The notes under the pieces are model-generated. The model saw only the letters and a list, made by a program, of their open reading frames with translations, made no database searches and was not told where the DNA came from. A stretch of DNA of 42,157 nt, taken from IMG/VR virus record IMGVR_UViG_3300037189_003500, positions 1-42,157 of that record; one strand, written 5' to 3'. Shown piece by piece: positions 28,288-36,108 of the stretch. The stretch's first letter is position 1; each line of letters begins with the position of its first letter. A program made the position numbers and the translations under genes. Source of the DNA: a virus.

Positions 28288-30726
28288 CGAGCTTGCAGCG
28301 GAACTGGAAGTGTTCGCCTGCTGCGCGAATGCTTTCGATAGCAGTGCTGGCAACGTCATCTGAAATCTCCTTACGGGTTGCGATCTGAAACTCATCGTGG
28401 ATGTTCAACATGAACTCGTAGTCAACTCCGGGGACGTACCCCTTGAGTTGCAGGGACGCATCCAGAATCACGAGGGCCTTCTTCATCACCAATGCACCTG
28501 CCGATTGCAGCAGGGTGTTCAACGCAGAGTGAGCAGAACGGACAGGCAAGATGCGACCGTCGAGTCCCTTGAGGGTCTTCGTAGCGGTGACCTTGTCTGC
28601 GACTGCCTTCTGTAACGCTGCTAGGGCAGGAAGTGAATTGAGGAACTTCCGCTTCAGGGACAGGCCAGCAGCCCTGCCTTTACCGATGATGCTGCCGATC
28701 TTCTCGGGGCCAGCACCATACAAAAACGCATCAATGTGTTCGAGGTGGTTCGCTACTCCACCCCCGCGCCATTACGCGCAGCTAACAGTCGCCTGCTAGT
28801 TCAGACTATCTCTTCACCCACGAGGGGGCCATGCGCTTCCACCGGCTTCGGTGTACTCCCTTTCGGGATAGTCGTTGCACCTTACTTGTGCTGTTCAATG
28901 TACTCGGCAGCGTTCCGCAGAAGCGCAGGGTTGTCTTTCAACAGTCCTAGAGCGCGGTTGCAGTTGTGACACAGGAGCTTTCGCACCTTGCCAGTCGCGT
29001 GGTCATGGTCAACGCAGAGCCTTTCGTGATGCCCCCTTGTCGCCCATGACGAATCCTTCCTCGCCACAGAGGTAGCACAGGTGACCCTGCGATGCCTTCA
29101 TGTCTTCGTACTCGGACTCGGTGATGCCGTAGCTGCGCTTGTAGTAGGAGTTTCTTCCCCTACACGCATCGGAACAGTATGTATTGCAAGGATTCGTGGG
29201 GGTGAAGGTCTCACCGCACGTCTTGCAGGCTTTACCCTTGAAGTAACCGTTGGGGTATTTCATGTGGTCTCCATTGCGGAGCCACCGAGTAACAGCACAA
29301 GTCTTGGCTCAGGGTTTTCTCGGAGAGACTTTCCCTGAATTCACATGGTTTGCTTCCGACAGTTGCCTGCCGGTGATCCAATTTAGATAAACGTCTTTGC
29401 CTGAGCACGCTCGGACAGTCCAGCAGCCTTCTGGTTTGCCGTGTGGATGTCCCCGTGGAGAACCTCACGAGCATATGCACCGTCATCCCATCGAGCCATG
29501 AAGTGCGCGAGGCACCGCAGTTCAAGACCTGAAGCGTCCGCACCAACCTGCACCATGCCCTTAGGTGGTCCGAAGAGTGCCCTGCATTCGGCCCCGTAGG
29601 GTTTGCCGCAAGCAGGCACCTGTCCCAGATTAGGGCTGGAGTGCGTCATACGCCCCGTGACGGCTCCATTGGTGTTGACGCTACCGTGGATCCTCCCGGT
29701 GCTACGGACGGCCCTGAGCCACGCCTGAGTGCCCTCAGCGAGCATCCCGATCCGCTTCTCGACCATGAACAGTTCGTTCAGCGGTTTTGCCTCGGGGTAC
29801 TTCAGGTCAGCAAGGATGTCCTCATCGATCTGCGGGTCCCCACCGTCGGTGAAGTGCATGGGCTTCCAGCCATAGCGGCTCATCAGGAACTTGACGATGT
29901 GCTGGCGGCTGCTCGGTTTGAACTCCCGCCACTCGATGCGCTGAAGCTGAGCGCCTGCTGCATAGCCGTACTTCTTGGAGTCCTTCTTGGGCGTGAAGAG
30001 GGGACCATCGGGCCACCAAGAACCTGGCACAGTCTTCAGTAGCTCAGCGTTGAGGTCTGCCCTGCGCCCTGCGAGAGAAGCGTACAACTCACCAGCCTTC
30101 TGCTCGTTGAAGCAGACACCGAAGCGTTCCTGTCGCCCGATGATGGTGGCTACCCCATGCTCCAACTCGATTGCCTCGGGGGAGTAGTTCCACGGGGCAA
30201 GGTGATAGAGCAGCTTCTCGGTGACCACAGCATCCTGAATGCCGTAGGTCTCCATGTCAGGGTTCCACTCAGCCCACTTCTGAGCCTTACGGGCCTCGAC
30301 ATCCTCGATGCGGGTGTCACCTTCGTACTCACCCTTCATGCACCCCAAGCGGTAACCCCAAGACTCCAGCGAGTGACTGCCATAGTTCTCGGAGGGCAGC
30401 TTGCCTACAGCAATGGACTTGGCATCCTGCTCGCCAATGTCCCCATGCTTCAGCCGGGAGATCACAAGGGTGTCCCAAGGGAACTTGATGTTGAACCAAG
30501 GGTAAATCTTCTGGATAGCAGGGATGTCGAACTTGATGATGTTGTGGCCGACGATCCTATATCCGCGCTCCTCCAGCACCATCAACTCCCACGCAGCCTT
30601 GTCCATGTCGAAGTCGCGGTAGACCTCAACCTCTGCCGCATCCGACTTCTTGATGGTCAGCAGGTGAATCTTGGTCATGTCCTGCAAGAACCCATTCGTT
30701 TCAATATCGAACACGGCAAACTTCAT
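28244..30726 (-). CDS. DNA polymerase, T7 gp5-like family A, interrupted by a group I intron (join on -: 30726..29385, 28731..28244)
   Basis: Exon 1 holds the 3'-5' exonuclease (FDIETNG near the start) and the palm and fingers up to SERAQAKTFI. Exon 2 resumes with the rest of motif B and continues GLDGRILPVRSAHSALNTLLQSAGALV and the palm motif NIHDEFQ. Joining at 29385/28731 restores one frame of about 609 residues with KTFIYAFLYGAG, matching T7 KTFIYGFLYGAG. The split codon is the Tyr equivalent to T7 Tyr526, the nucleotide-selecting residue. Without splicing the frame stops one codon after KTFI. It is shorter than T7 gp5 (704). The second ATG (30726) has AAAGGA at good spacing; ATG 30732 overlaps the previous stop (ATGA). 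Confidence 0.95.
28732..29384 (-). ncRNA. Group I self-splicing intron in the DNA polymerase gene
   Basis: This is a 653-nt intron. Exon 1 ends in ATCT and pairs with intron GGAT to give the U-G pair at the splice site; the last intron base is G (28732). Core elements are P (AATTCAGGGAAA), Q (AACCCTGAGCCAAG), R (GTGCAACGACTA) and S (AAGAGATAGTC, RC of 28804-28814). The HNH ORF lies between Q and R, in the P6 region, unlike the capsid intron where it lies between R and S. R and the following stem share 24 identical bases with the capsid intron (RC of 28854-28877 versus 5685-5708). Group I introns in DNA polymerase genes are known in T7-like and SPO1-like phages. Confidence 0.92.
28882..29263 (-). 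pseudogene. Intron HNH endonuclease (endonuclease VII type), frameshifted
   Basis: Two overlapping frames together encode one HNH homing-type protein. The first (from ATG 29263, with GGAG upstream) gives CKTCG, CSDAC and LCYLCGEEGFVMGDKG. The second continues HHERLCVDHDHATGKVRKLLCHNCNRALGLLKDNP. The shift is at a run of five G on the coding strand (C at 29032-29036); with four G the frame is open for 126 residues. The first frame alone ends in SRKALR and lacks the HNH core. It is either a decayed homing gene or a sequencing error in a homopolymer. It resembles the capsid-intron HNH in domain order and in C-terminal motif. Confidence 0.85.
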
Positions 30727-30728
30727 GG

Positions 30729-30959
30729 TCATAGTCCTTTTCGTTTCTGTTTGGCTGCTTCCACTGCCTTCTCGGCACCCATGATGTATCCCTCAGGGAA
30801 CCCCATAGCCAGACCTAGGACCTGACCCTCCCGGATTGCACCGAGGATCAGTGCCTTGGTCTTGGCGTCCACCACCACACCGTACTTGCGGGCCACCTTG
30901 TAGATGGCTGCGTTGGTCTTTGCTACGTCATCGTTCGCGATGCTTGGTGAGTTGCTCAC
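30729..30959 (-). CDS. Small protein before DNA polymerase, unknown
   Basis: This 76-residue protein reads from a GTG start (VSNSPSIANDDVAK) with AAGGA six bases upstream. It is helical with a glycine-rich middle (LGLAMGFPEGYIMGAEKAVEAAK) and a basic end. Its start overlaps the 3' end of the gene at 30928-31101 by 32 bp, and its stop overlaps the polymerase start region. No family is recognised; the location suggests co-expression with polymerase. Confidence 0.65.
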   Translation of the reverse strand: MSNSPSIANDDVAKTNAAIYKVARKYGVVVDAKTKALILGAIREGQVLGLAMGFPEGYIMGAEKAVEAAKQKRKGL

Positions 30960-31101
30960 GGGCGATCCTTTGTTGTTCGCTGAATTGCTGGAGGAGTCCC
31001 TCGTAGTACCGTAACGCTACTAGGACCGGGTCGTGAGTCTCTGCTTTAATGCGGGCAAGAAGGTTCTCCTGCTCCAGTGCCAACTGCTCTAGTTTTGTCA
31101 T
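30928..31101 (-). CDS. Short helical protein (57 aa), unknown
   Basis: This 57-residue frame begins MTKLEQLALEQENLLARIKA and is almost wholly helical and charged, a likely short coiled coil. The ATG overlaps the stop of the preceding gene (ATGA at 31098-31101), the same linkage used by its neighbours. It fills what would otherwise be a 138-bp gap. No function is recognised. Confidence 0.55.
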   Translation of the reverse strand: MTKLEQLALEQENLLARIKAETHDPVLVALRYYEGLLQQFSEQQRIAREQLTKHRER

Positions 31102-31307
31102 GGGGTGTCTCCCGGCTCGGCCTGCTGGACAAGCGTCGCTTCGATTGTTGAAATCAAACTACGGCGGATCTCGTTTCTTTCAATCACATCGCTCATTCGA
31201 TCCCAATGTCCTTGGATCGTTTCTCCGCGCTTCCGCCCATTCGTTTCGCTCTCCCACGGCAAGGATTGAATCATCTCCAGCGCATCGCGTAGCAATTCGA
31301 GGTTCAT
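31098..31307 (-). CDS. Small protein (69 aa), unknown
   Basis: This is a 69-residue charged helical protein (MNLELLRDALEMIQSLPWE...). It has TAGGAA upstream of the ATG, and both ends overlap neighbours by ATGA. It shows no membrane segment, cysteines or known motif. It is part of a run of tiny genes between primase-helicase and DNA polymerase, the region where T7 encodes its 4.1-4.7 small proteins. Confidence 0.6.
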   Translation of the reverse strand: MNLELLRDALEMIQSLPWESETNGRKRGETIQGHWDRMSDVIERNEIRRSLISTIEATLVQQAEPGDTP

Positions 31308-31390
31308 TTGATGTTCCTAATAAAAATCCCAGCTACTACCCCCGCACCAACCCCCACCAAGTAAAGCAAAACAATATCTAACCCGCTCAT
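31304..31390 (-). CDS. Very small single-span membrane peptide (28 aa)
   Basis: This 28-residue frame begins MSGLDIVLLYLVGVGAGVVA. It is one hydrophobic helix with a basic end (IRNIK). It has one of the strongest ribosome binding sites in the region (AAAGGAGG, six bases before the ATG), and both ends overlap neighbours by ATGA. Strong signals on such a short frame argue that it is translated. It may modulate lysis or the membrane; this is not shown. Confidence 0.55.
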   Translation of the reverse strand: MSGLDIVLLYLVGVGAGVVAGIFIRNIK

Positions 31391-31548
31391 TTGTTTCCTC
31401 CTTTCACCGGCTCGGCCTGCTGCTGGGCGAGGGCGGCGTGGAGCGCAGCGCGCATACGTTTACGGAACCCCTCCTCCGTGGTTTCTTCGGGGAGACCTTC
31501 GGTGTTAAACCAAGCAGCGATTGCTGCATCGATAGCTTCATCAGTCAT
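31387..31548 (-). CDS. Small protein (53 aa) after primase-helicase, unknown
   Basis: This is a 53-residue frame, MTDEAIDAAIAAWFNTEGLP..., ending AQQQAEPVKGGNK. It is helical with an acidic start and a Gln/Ala-rich end. Its ATG lies two bases after the primase-helicase stop with no ribosome binding site of its own, so translation is probably coupled. Its last codons carry the ribosome binding site of the 28-aa gene. No family recognised. Confidence 0.5.
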   Translation of the reverse strand: MTDEAIDAAIAAWFNTEGLPEETTEEGFRKRMRAALHAALAQQQAEPVKGGNK

Positions 31549-31550
31549 GA

Positions 31551-33149
31551 TTAGAAGTCCGTGTTAGGAGTTGCCTCTTCGGTGAACCCATCGGCCTCGT
31601 TAAGGCGTCCGGTCGCTTGATCCCATACCAATGAACAGCCCACGCCCGTCTCACCACTGAAGCGGTTCTTCAGGACTCGAAGGACCGTGGTGTTAGGGTT
31701 CTCGCCCTGCTGGTTGCGCTCAAGTCCGAGGACCATGTCGCTAAGCTGAGCGATAGAGTGCGAACCACGAAGCTGCGAGAGGCTGGTTGTTGCTCCCTCC
31801 TCGTGGCCCTTACCTTCAGGACGCTTGAGGTGCGACACAAGGAACAGACCTACCCCTGTCTCCTGTACAAGCGAGCGCAGGGCAGTCATGGCGTTGTCGA
31901 TGAGTCGCCTTTCATCACCGTCACCCAACCCAGATACCACAATGGACAGGTGATCCAGAATGATCCATCGGCAGTCGCAGGCTTTCGCAAGGTAGCGGAC
32001 ACGGGCGAGCAGGTTATCGATCTGAGTGGACCCGAAGTGGTCATACAGATAGCACTTGCCATTGCCCACGGTCGCCTCGAAAGCATCCCTCATCTGTTCC
32101 GGTGTTACGCCACTCCTATCTAAGTGAAGCGGCTTGTTCATTGCCAGTCCCATCAGGCCCAGCGAGGTCCGCTTCGTGCTCTCTTCGAGCATGATCATGC
32201 CAACCGACTCACCCCGCTGGAGCAGGCTGTAGGCAATCTCGCGGACCACTGCTGACTTCCCGATGCCGCTACCTGCCGTGATGGTCACCAGTTCAGACTG
32301 ACGGAACCCGTGAGTCTTCTCGTTAAGGCCAGCCCACGGGTACATCTGGGTGACCACGGAGTCCTCGGTGATGATGTCCTGCCACAGGTCCTTACCGTCC
32401 ACCACGCCATCCGGTCGGAAGACCTTGGCATTCCACATGGCACTGATGATCGCGTCTGCCTTGCCCTGCTGAAGACACTCGTTAGCGTCCTTCAGGGGCA
32501 GCGCAGCAATCTTCGCCTTGCCGGGTGGGAGTAGCTCGGCGCACTCGGCTGCAGCCGCCCTGCCTGGTTCGTCCATGTCGAACATGAAGACGACTTCATC
32601 GAACCCTTCGAGCCAGTTGAGGGCCTTGGCAATGGCCTTCTTGGCACCGCTGGCTCCGGTAGGGATAGACACCACAGGCCACTTGTTTCCCTGCACCTGC
32701 GACACTGACATCGCATCGATCTCTCCTTCGGTGATGACAATCTTCTTGCCCGATGACCACAGGTTCTGACCAAAGAGTCCTGCCTTGGTCATGTCCCCGG
32801 TGATGGTGAAGGTCTTATCAGCGAAGCGGACCTTCTGGGCTACCTCCACACCCGCCTCATCGAAGTACGGTGCCACCTGCGCCTTGCGGCCATTCATCTC
32901 CGAAATTTTGTAGCCGAATTTGGAACAGGTTTCTTCGGTGATGCTGCGCTTCGGGAGTCCTTCAACGTGCCCCGTGAGTAGTCCTGCCATTCTCTTCCGC
33001 TCCTGTTTGGGTGCCTCACCGTCCCCATGCACATAGGCACGGCAGGCGAAGCAGAATTGATGGTTGTCCGAGTAGAGGCTGTTGGCATCACTCGATCCGC
33101 ACTCTTCGCAGCGGATGTGTCTGATGAAGTTGACTTGGTACTCGGACAT
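31551..33149 (-). CDS. DNA primase-helicase, T7 gp4-like
   Basis: This 532-residue protein (T7 gp4A is 566) has an N-terminal zinc ribbon (CEECGSSDANSLYSDNHQ, then CFAC), the TOPRIM primase core (IVITEGEIDAMS and VVFMFDMDEPGRAAA), a linker, and a RecA-type hexameric helicase with Walker A TAGSGIGKSA, the IMLEES segment and WIILDHLSIVVSG. It unwinds DNA at the fork and lays down RNA primers for the gp5-like polymerase. The start at 33149 has GGAG five bases upstream; the longer frame would need a TTG. Confidence 0.95.
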   Translation of the reverse strand: MSEYQVNFIRHIRCEECGSSDANSLYSDNHQFCFACRAYVHGDGEAPKQERKRMAGLLTGHVEGLPKRSITEETCSKFGYKISEMNGRKAQVAPYFDEAGVEVAQKVRFADKTFTITGDMTKAGLFGQNLWSSGKKIVITEGEIDAMSVSQVQGNKWPVVSIPTGASGAKKAIAKALNWLEGFDEVVFMFDMDEPGRAAAAECAELLPPGKAKIAALPLKDANECLQQGKADAIISAMWNAKVFRPDGVVDGKDLWQDIITEDSVVTQMYPWAGLNEKTHGFRQSELVTITAGSGIGKSAVVREIAYSLLQRGESVGMIMLEESTKRTSLGLMGLAMNKPLHLDRSGVTPEQMRDAFEATVGNGKCYLYDHFGSTQIDNLLARVRYLAKACDCRWIILDHLSIVVSGLGDGDERRLIDNAMTALRSLVQETGVGLFLVSHLKRPEGKGHEEGATTSLSQLRGSHSIAQLSDMVLGLERNQQGENPNTTVLRVLKNRFSGETGVGCSLVWDQATGRLNEADGFTEEATPNTDF

Positions 33150-33159
33150 GGGTACTCCC

Positions 33160-33426
33160 TTAGGCAATCATCACTTCGGCACCAGCCGGGAACGTCCAGC
33201 GACCATAGGTCTTGCCATGACCATCGATTCGCTTCTCGCACAGGACTTGGAAGCCTGCCTTGCGAAGCTCAGCGATGCGTGCCGTGACGTTGGCGATCTG
33301 GTAGTGGAAGGCCGTCATGCGGGTGATGCCTCCATCACGATCAATGATGTCGGCAACTCGGGCCGCTTGGTTGCTGACTTCAGCGCACTGAACGGTGTGG
33401 GTATCTGCAACGAATACTGCTCTCAT
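33160..33426 (-). CDS. Small helix-turn-helix (HTH_39-type) protein
   Basis: This is an 88-residue protein. VADIIDRDGGITRMTAFHYQ, then NVTARIAELRKAGFQVLCEKR, is the pattern of the short phage winged-helix family in which 'IT...A' begins the recognition region and 'RIxELRKxG' ends it. It ends with a wing-like strand (GRWTFPAG). It has GAGGA seven bases upstream of the ATG. It is placed between lysozyme and primase-helicase. It is probably DNA-binding; the target is unknown. Confidence 0.75.
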   Translation of the reverse strand: MRAVFVADTHTVQCAEVSNQAARVADIIDRDGGITRMTAFHYQIANVTARIAELRKAGFQVLCEKRIDGHGKTYGRWTFPAGAEVMIA

Positions 33427-33436
33427 GGTTCTATCC

Positions 33437-33910
33437 TCAGTTGTAAAAGGTTACGGTGCCGGTATCGAAAAGTTCGGCTTCAGTTCTGCGACGTTTAACG
33501 AGTCCATCAAGGACCACTAGACGGCCCTTCACGGTCGCTTTGTTCCACTGCTTGAGGTACTTGGTGACGTTCCCGAAGTCCTTGACGCGCAGGCAGCGGG
33601 CCATGGAGGACATTAGGAAAGCCTCGGTGCCGATGTTGAATGCCACGCAGACCATTGCATCGAACTGGTCCTGCGTGAGGTCCGTCTGGCACGACAGGAC
33701 ACACCGCTCGAACCGCATCAGATCCAGTTGCAGAATGTGCTCTGCCATCTGCTCACCGATGGGTGTGGTGAAGGTGTCCGTGGGGACGATGACATGGCCC
33801 CATCCGATGGTCCGCTTACCAGCCGGACACAGATATGGCACTGAAGCGAATCCCCCTTTTGGCCCTTGCTCGTAGTGCTTTACTACGGACAGACCCTTCG
33901 GTCCTGTATT
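33437..33910 (-). CDS. Endolysin, GH24 lysozyme
   Basis: This is a 157-residue protein. HYEQGPKGGF holds the catalytic Glu, TIGWGHV the conserved second part of the active site, then QDQFDAMVCVAFNIGTEAFL and LDGLVKRRRTEAELF, the family's C-terminal mark. There is no signal peptide or SAR helix, so it is cytoplasmic and needs the holin. AGGAG lies seven bases before ATG 33910. It overlaps the endonuclease I gene by 95 bp. The place matches T7 gene 3.5, whose product is an unrelated amidase that also inhibits the RNA polymerase; this lysozyme is unlikely to have that second role. Confidence 0.92.
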   Translation of the reverse strand, partial: NTGPKGLSVVKHYEQGPKGGFASVPYLCPAGKRTIGWGHVIVPTDTFTTPIGEQMAEHILQLDLMRFERCVLSCQTDLTQDQFDAMVCVAFNIGTEAFLMSSMARCLRVKDFGNVTKYLKQWNKATVKGRLVVLDGLVKRRRTEAELFDTGTVTFYN

Positions 33911-34301
33911 CATGGAACCACTCCTGTGGAATGAGTTTGTCGGCGTACTGGAACCCATGCTTGTTGCACCAGTCCGCGTAGGTAGTCTTCGAGTTGGTTG
34001 CGATCTTCGCGGCGCTCCTGCTGAACACGAATCGGATGTCGATGTCGGGCACCTGCTGCTTGATCAGGAGGTGCTTTGTCCTGTCAGCCAGCGTGAACCG
34101 GCCCTTAGCTTCGATGTAGATTCCGTTGTCCATGACGAAGTCCGGGTGGTACTTGTGCTCCATTGCTGGCGACACATAGCGCACCCGCTTGTCCTTAGGC
34201 TCGTACTCGAAGGCAACCCCTGCCAGCGTCATCTGCGTGGCAAGGGTTGCTTCGAGTCCTGAACGGAATTCATCGGTCCTTTTGGGGAACCGAGTCGCCA
34301 T
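33816..34301 (-). CDS. Endonuclease I (Holliday junction resolvase), T7 gp3-like
   Basis: This 161-residue protein (T7 gp3 is 149) shows the active-site residues: FRSGLEATLATQ (Glu), YHPDFVMDN (Asp), and IYIEAKGRFT (Glu and Lys), the PD-ExK fold of the family, then DRTKHLLIKQQ. It cuts branched DNA for packaging and breaks down host DNA. Its last 95 bp also encode the beginning of the lysozyme in another frame. It lies one base after the single-strand binding protein gene. Confidence 0.93.
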   Translation of the reverse strand: MATRFPKRTDEFRSGLEATLATQMTLAGVAFEYEPKDKRVRYVSPAMEHKYHPDFVMDNGIYIEAKGRFTLADRTKHLLIKQQVPDIDIRFVFSRSAAKIATNSKTTYADWCNKHGFQYADKLIPQEWFHEYRTEGSVRSKALRARAKRGIRFSAISVSGW

Positions 34302-34302
34302 C

Positions 34303-34983
34303 TCAGAAGTCCGAGGGGTCTTCGGATTCCTGAACGGCAGCCGGGGCAGGTGCGGCAGCGGTCGGAGCAGCGATCACCTCGCCTTCCTCTTCGCCAAACG
34401 CATCAGCACCCGAAGCGGAGCCATAGCTGACCAGCTTGATGACCTGAACAGCCTCAAGACGGACGGCCACACCAACCTGCATCGAACTCGGGACGACATA
34501 CGGATAGACCGTGATGCTGGCCTTGCAGATCGAGCCGCCACTGATGGAGACCTCACGAGGATCGACTGCGTTCTTCTTGGCGTCCACGCAGGGAACGAAC
34601 TGGTGAGTACCAGTGGTGCCGTCCTTGCGGGTGAAGACTGCCTTCAGCTTCGCCTGAATGGTGACATCATTGGTCTCGTTGCCCTCATCGTCATAGACGG
34701 GTTTGATGGGCGAGTCAGCCATCGACATCTTCTTGAGTGCAGCCATGGCAGCAGCCTTGCCAGCGCCCTTAGCCTTCTCTTCGTACTCAGCACGGATCGT
34801 GGTCATGGCCACCTCGCGTGCCTCATCGATCTTCTGGGCGAACTCAACGACCTTGGGGTCATTGCGATCCATGCGGAGCTTGATCTCGAAGACACCTTCA
34901 GGATTGAACTTCGTGTTCGCTTTGCCGAGTGCGGGCCAGACTGCCACGCCAGCGGGGGTAACCATCTTGATGAACTTGCTCAT
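34303..34983 (-). CDS. Single-stranded DNA-binding protein, T7 gp2.5-like
   Basis: This 226-residue protein (T7 gp2.5 is 232) has an OB-fold core beginning VTPAGVAVWPALGKANTKF, and a C-terminus with a Pro/Ala linker and the acidic tail ESEDPSDF, ending in the aromatic residue that in T7 contacts polymerase and helicase. It coats single strands and organises the replisome. ACTAGGAC precedes the ATG; the same TACTAGGA-type sequence leads several other leftward genes (for example at 35864 and 41782). Confidence 0.93.
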   Translation of the reverse strand: MSKFIKMVTPAGVAVWPALGKANTKFNPEGVFEIKLRMDRNDPKVVEFAQKIDEAREVAMTTIRAEYEEKAKGAGKAAAMAALKKMSMADSPIKPVYDDEGNETNDVTIQAKLKAVFTRKDGTTGTHQFVPCVDAKKNAVDPREVSISGGSICKASITVYPYVVPSSMQVGVAVRLEAVQVIKLVSYGSASGADAFGEEEGEVIAAPTAAAPAPAAVQESEDPSDF

Positions 34984-35013
34984 TGTCTTTGTCCTAGTAG
35001 TAGAAAGGTTTGA

Positions 35014-35322
35014 TCAGAAGTTCGCGTCTGCATCGACGGTGAACACTTGATCGAGGTAGGTCTTAAACAGGTCCGACATCCACTTGGCTTGCTTAGCGGT
35101 TGGCGGGTATGACAGGGCCGTCATGCTTCCCGCAAAGGAAATCTCACGGGGACTCATTTCATCGAGCCGGGTGCGGAGCAGGGTGTACCCGGCAAGGTTC
35201 ATGGGAGAGAGCCGCTCGGTCTTTTTGAGTACCGGGGTGGTGAGGGTTAGATCCCCGCTTACAACCAGATCAGCGCAGGTCTGTTTGTTGTCTTCGGTGA
35301 TAACTAGGGAGAAGCTGCTCAT
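35014..35322 (-). CDS. Protein of unknown function (102 aa)
   Basis: This is a 102-residue soluble protein with a beta-rich start (FSLVITEDNKQTCADLVVSGDLTL) and a helical end (AKQAKWMSDLFKTYLDQVF). Its ATG overlaps the upstream stop (ATGA). It lies directly before the single-strand binding protein gene in the middle operon, where DNA-metabolism helpers are usual. I do not recognise the family. Confidence 0.7.
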   Translation of the reverse strand: MSSFSLVITEDNKQTCADLVVSGDLTLTTPVLKKTERLSPMNLAGYTLLRTRLDEMSPREISFAGSMTALSYPPTAKQAKWMSDLFKTYLDQVFTVDADANF

Positions 35323-35864
35323 GACAGTTCCTTGATGTAGGTAAGCACTGTGGCCAGTTGGTCATCAGTAAGGGTTTCAAGTTCAGATGCGATGGCTTTC
35401 TTCAGGACCTGCCGGGGTGACAGGGCGATCCGCTGCTTGGGTGGACGGCCACCTTTGGGTTTCTCGGCGGGGGGTTTCGAGGCTGTTTCTTCAACCTTTT
35501 CAACGGGTTGCGAGTCCGTTCCGGAACGGACAGTCTCTGCCGTCTGTCGTTCCCGGTACTCCTGCTTGCGCTCGTTGGACTTCTCGTTCTCCTGCTGGAG
35601 TGTCGAAGTCCCGTTGGCAATCCGCAGGTACTTGTATGCGGTGTCCTTTCCGAATCCACACTCGCGCTGGACGAAGAAGTCAAAGGACCCCCGGTACTGC
35701 TTTGCCTCAACCAGCTTCTTCGCTTCGATCAGAAGAAGGCCCGCCGAGATTGCGTGCTGCTCTGCCTTGTCGGCGTACTGCGCTGCCATCCTGTGTCGGC
35801 CCTTGATCTCGCTGGCCACATTGCCCAGTTGGACTGTCAAGACGAAGCTGGAATGTTCACTCAT
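35319..35864 (-). CDS. DUF3102-like protein with AT-hook-like linker
   Basis: This is a 181-residue protein. Residues about 25-85 fit the DUF3102 pattern: QHAISAGLLLIEAKKLV, then a phenylalanine-rich turn and FGKDTAYKYLRIAN, a helix-turn-helix-like fold found in phage and plasmid proteins. A charged Glu/Lys linker follows, with KGGRPPKQR (about 138-146), an AT-hook-like motif, then a C-terminal helix. A DNA-binding regulatory or replication role is likely but unproven. The ribosome binding site is CTAGGAG. Confidence 0.65.
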   Translation of the reverse strand: MSEHSSFVLTVQLGNVASEIKGRHRMAAQYADKAEQHAISAGLLLIEAKKLVEAKQYRGSFDFFVQRECGFGKDTAYKYLRIANGTSTLQQENEKSNERKQEYRERQTAETVRSGTDSQPVEKVEETASKPPAEKPKGGRPPKQRIALSPRQVLKKAIASELETLTDDQLATVLTYIKELS

Positions 35865-35891
35865 GTTGTCACGCTCCTAGTAGTAGAAAGA

Positions 35892-36107
35892 TCAGCAATC
35901 GAACAGGCCAGCGTCATGGCGGGCTTGACGGAGTGCCTGGTTATATGCACGATCACCGTACTGCGAGCGGTAACCGATCTCCACGGACGCCGGTACGGGG
36001 CGCTTGTCAACGACGGCTCGGAAGATCCGAAGGTCCATGTATTCGCGGTGGGTCAAGCCTATCAGTGTCTCGGCAGGAAGGTGTCCGGGTTTGTCCGTGG
36101 TTTTCAT
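35892..36107 (-). CDS. Small protein (71 aa), unknown
   Basis: This is a 71-residue charged protein with REYMDLRIFRAVVDKRPVPA in the middle and a helix ending ALRQARHDAGLFDC. Its ATG follows the preceding stop by one base. It is the second gene of the middle operon, downstream of the candidate promoter at 36411. T7 encodes small host-takeover proteins at the equivalent stage (genes 1.4-2). No family is recognised. Confidence 0.65.
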   Translation of the reverse strand: MKTTDKPGHLPAETLIGLTHREYMDLRIFRAVVDKRPVPASVEIGYRSQYGDRAYNQALRQARHDAGLFDC

Positions 36108-36108
36108 G

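Noticed and set aside
34189-35013. 274-codon + strand ORF over endonuclease I and single-strand binding protein genes
   Set aside because: It is antisense to two well-identified genes, has no domain, and its open length follows from their GC-rich codon use.
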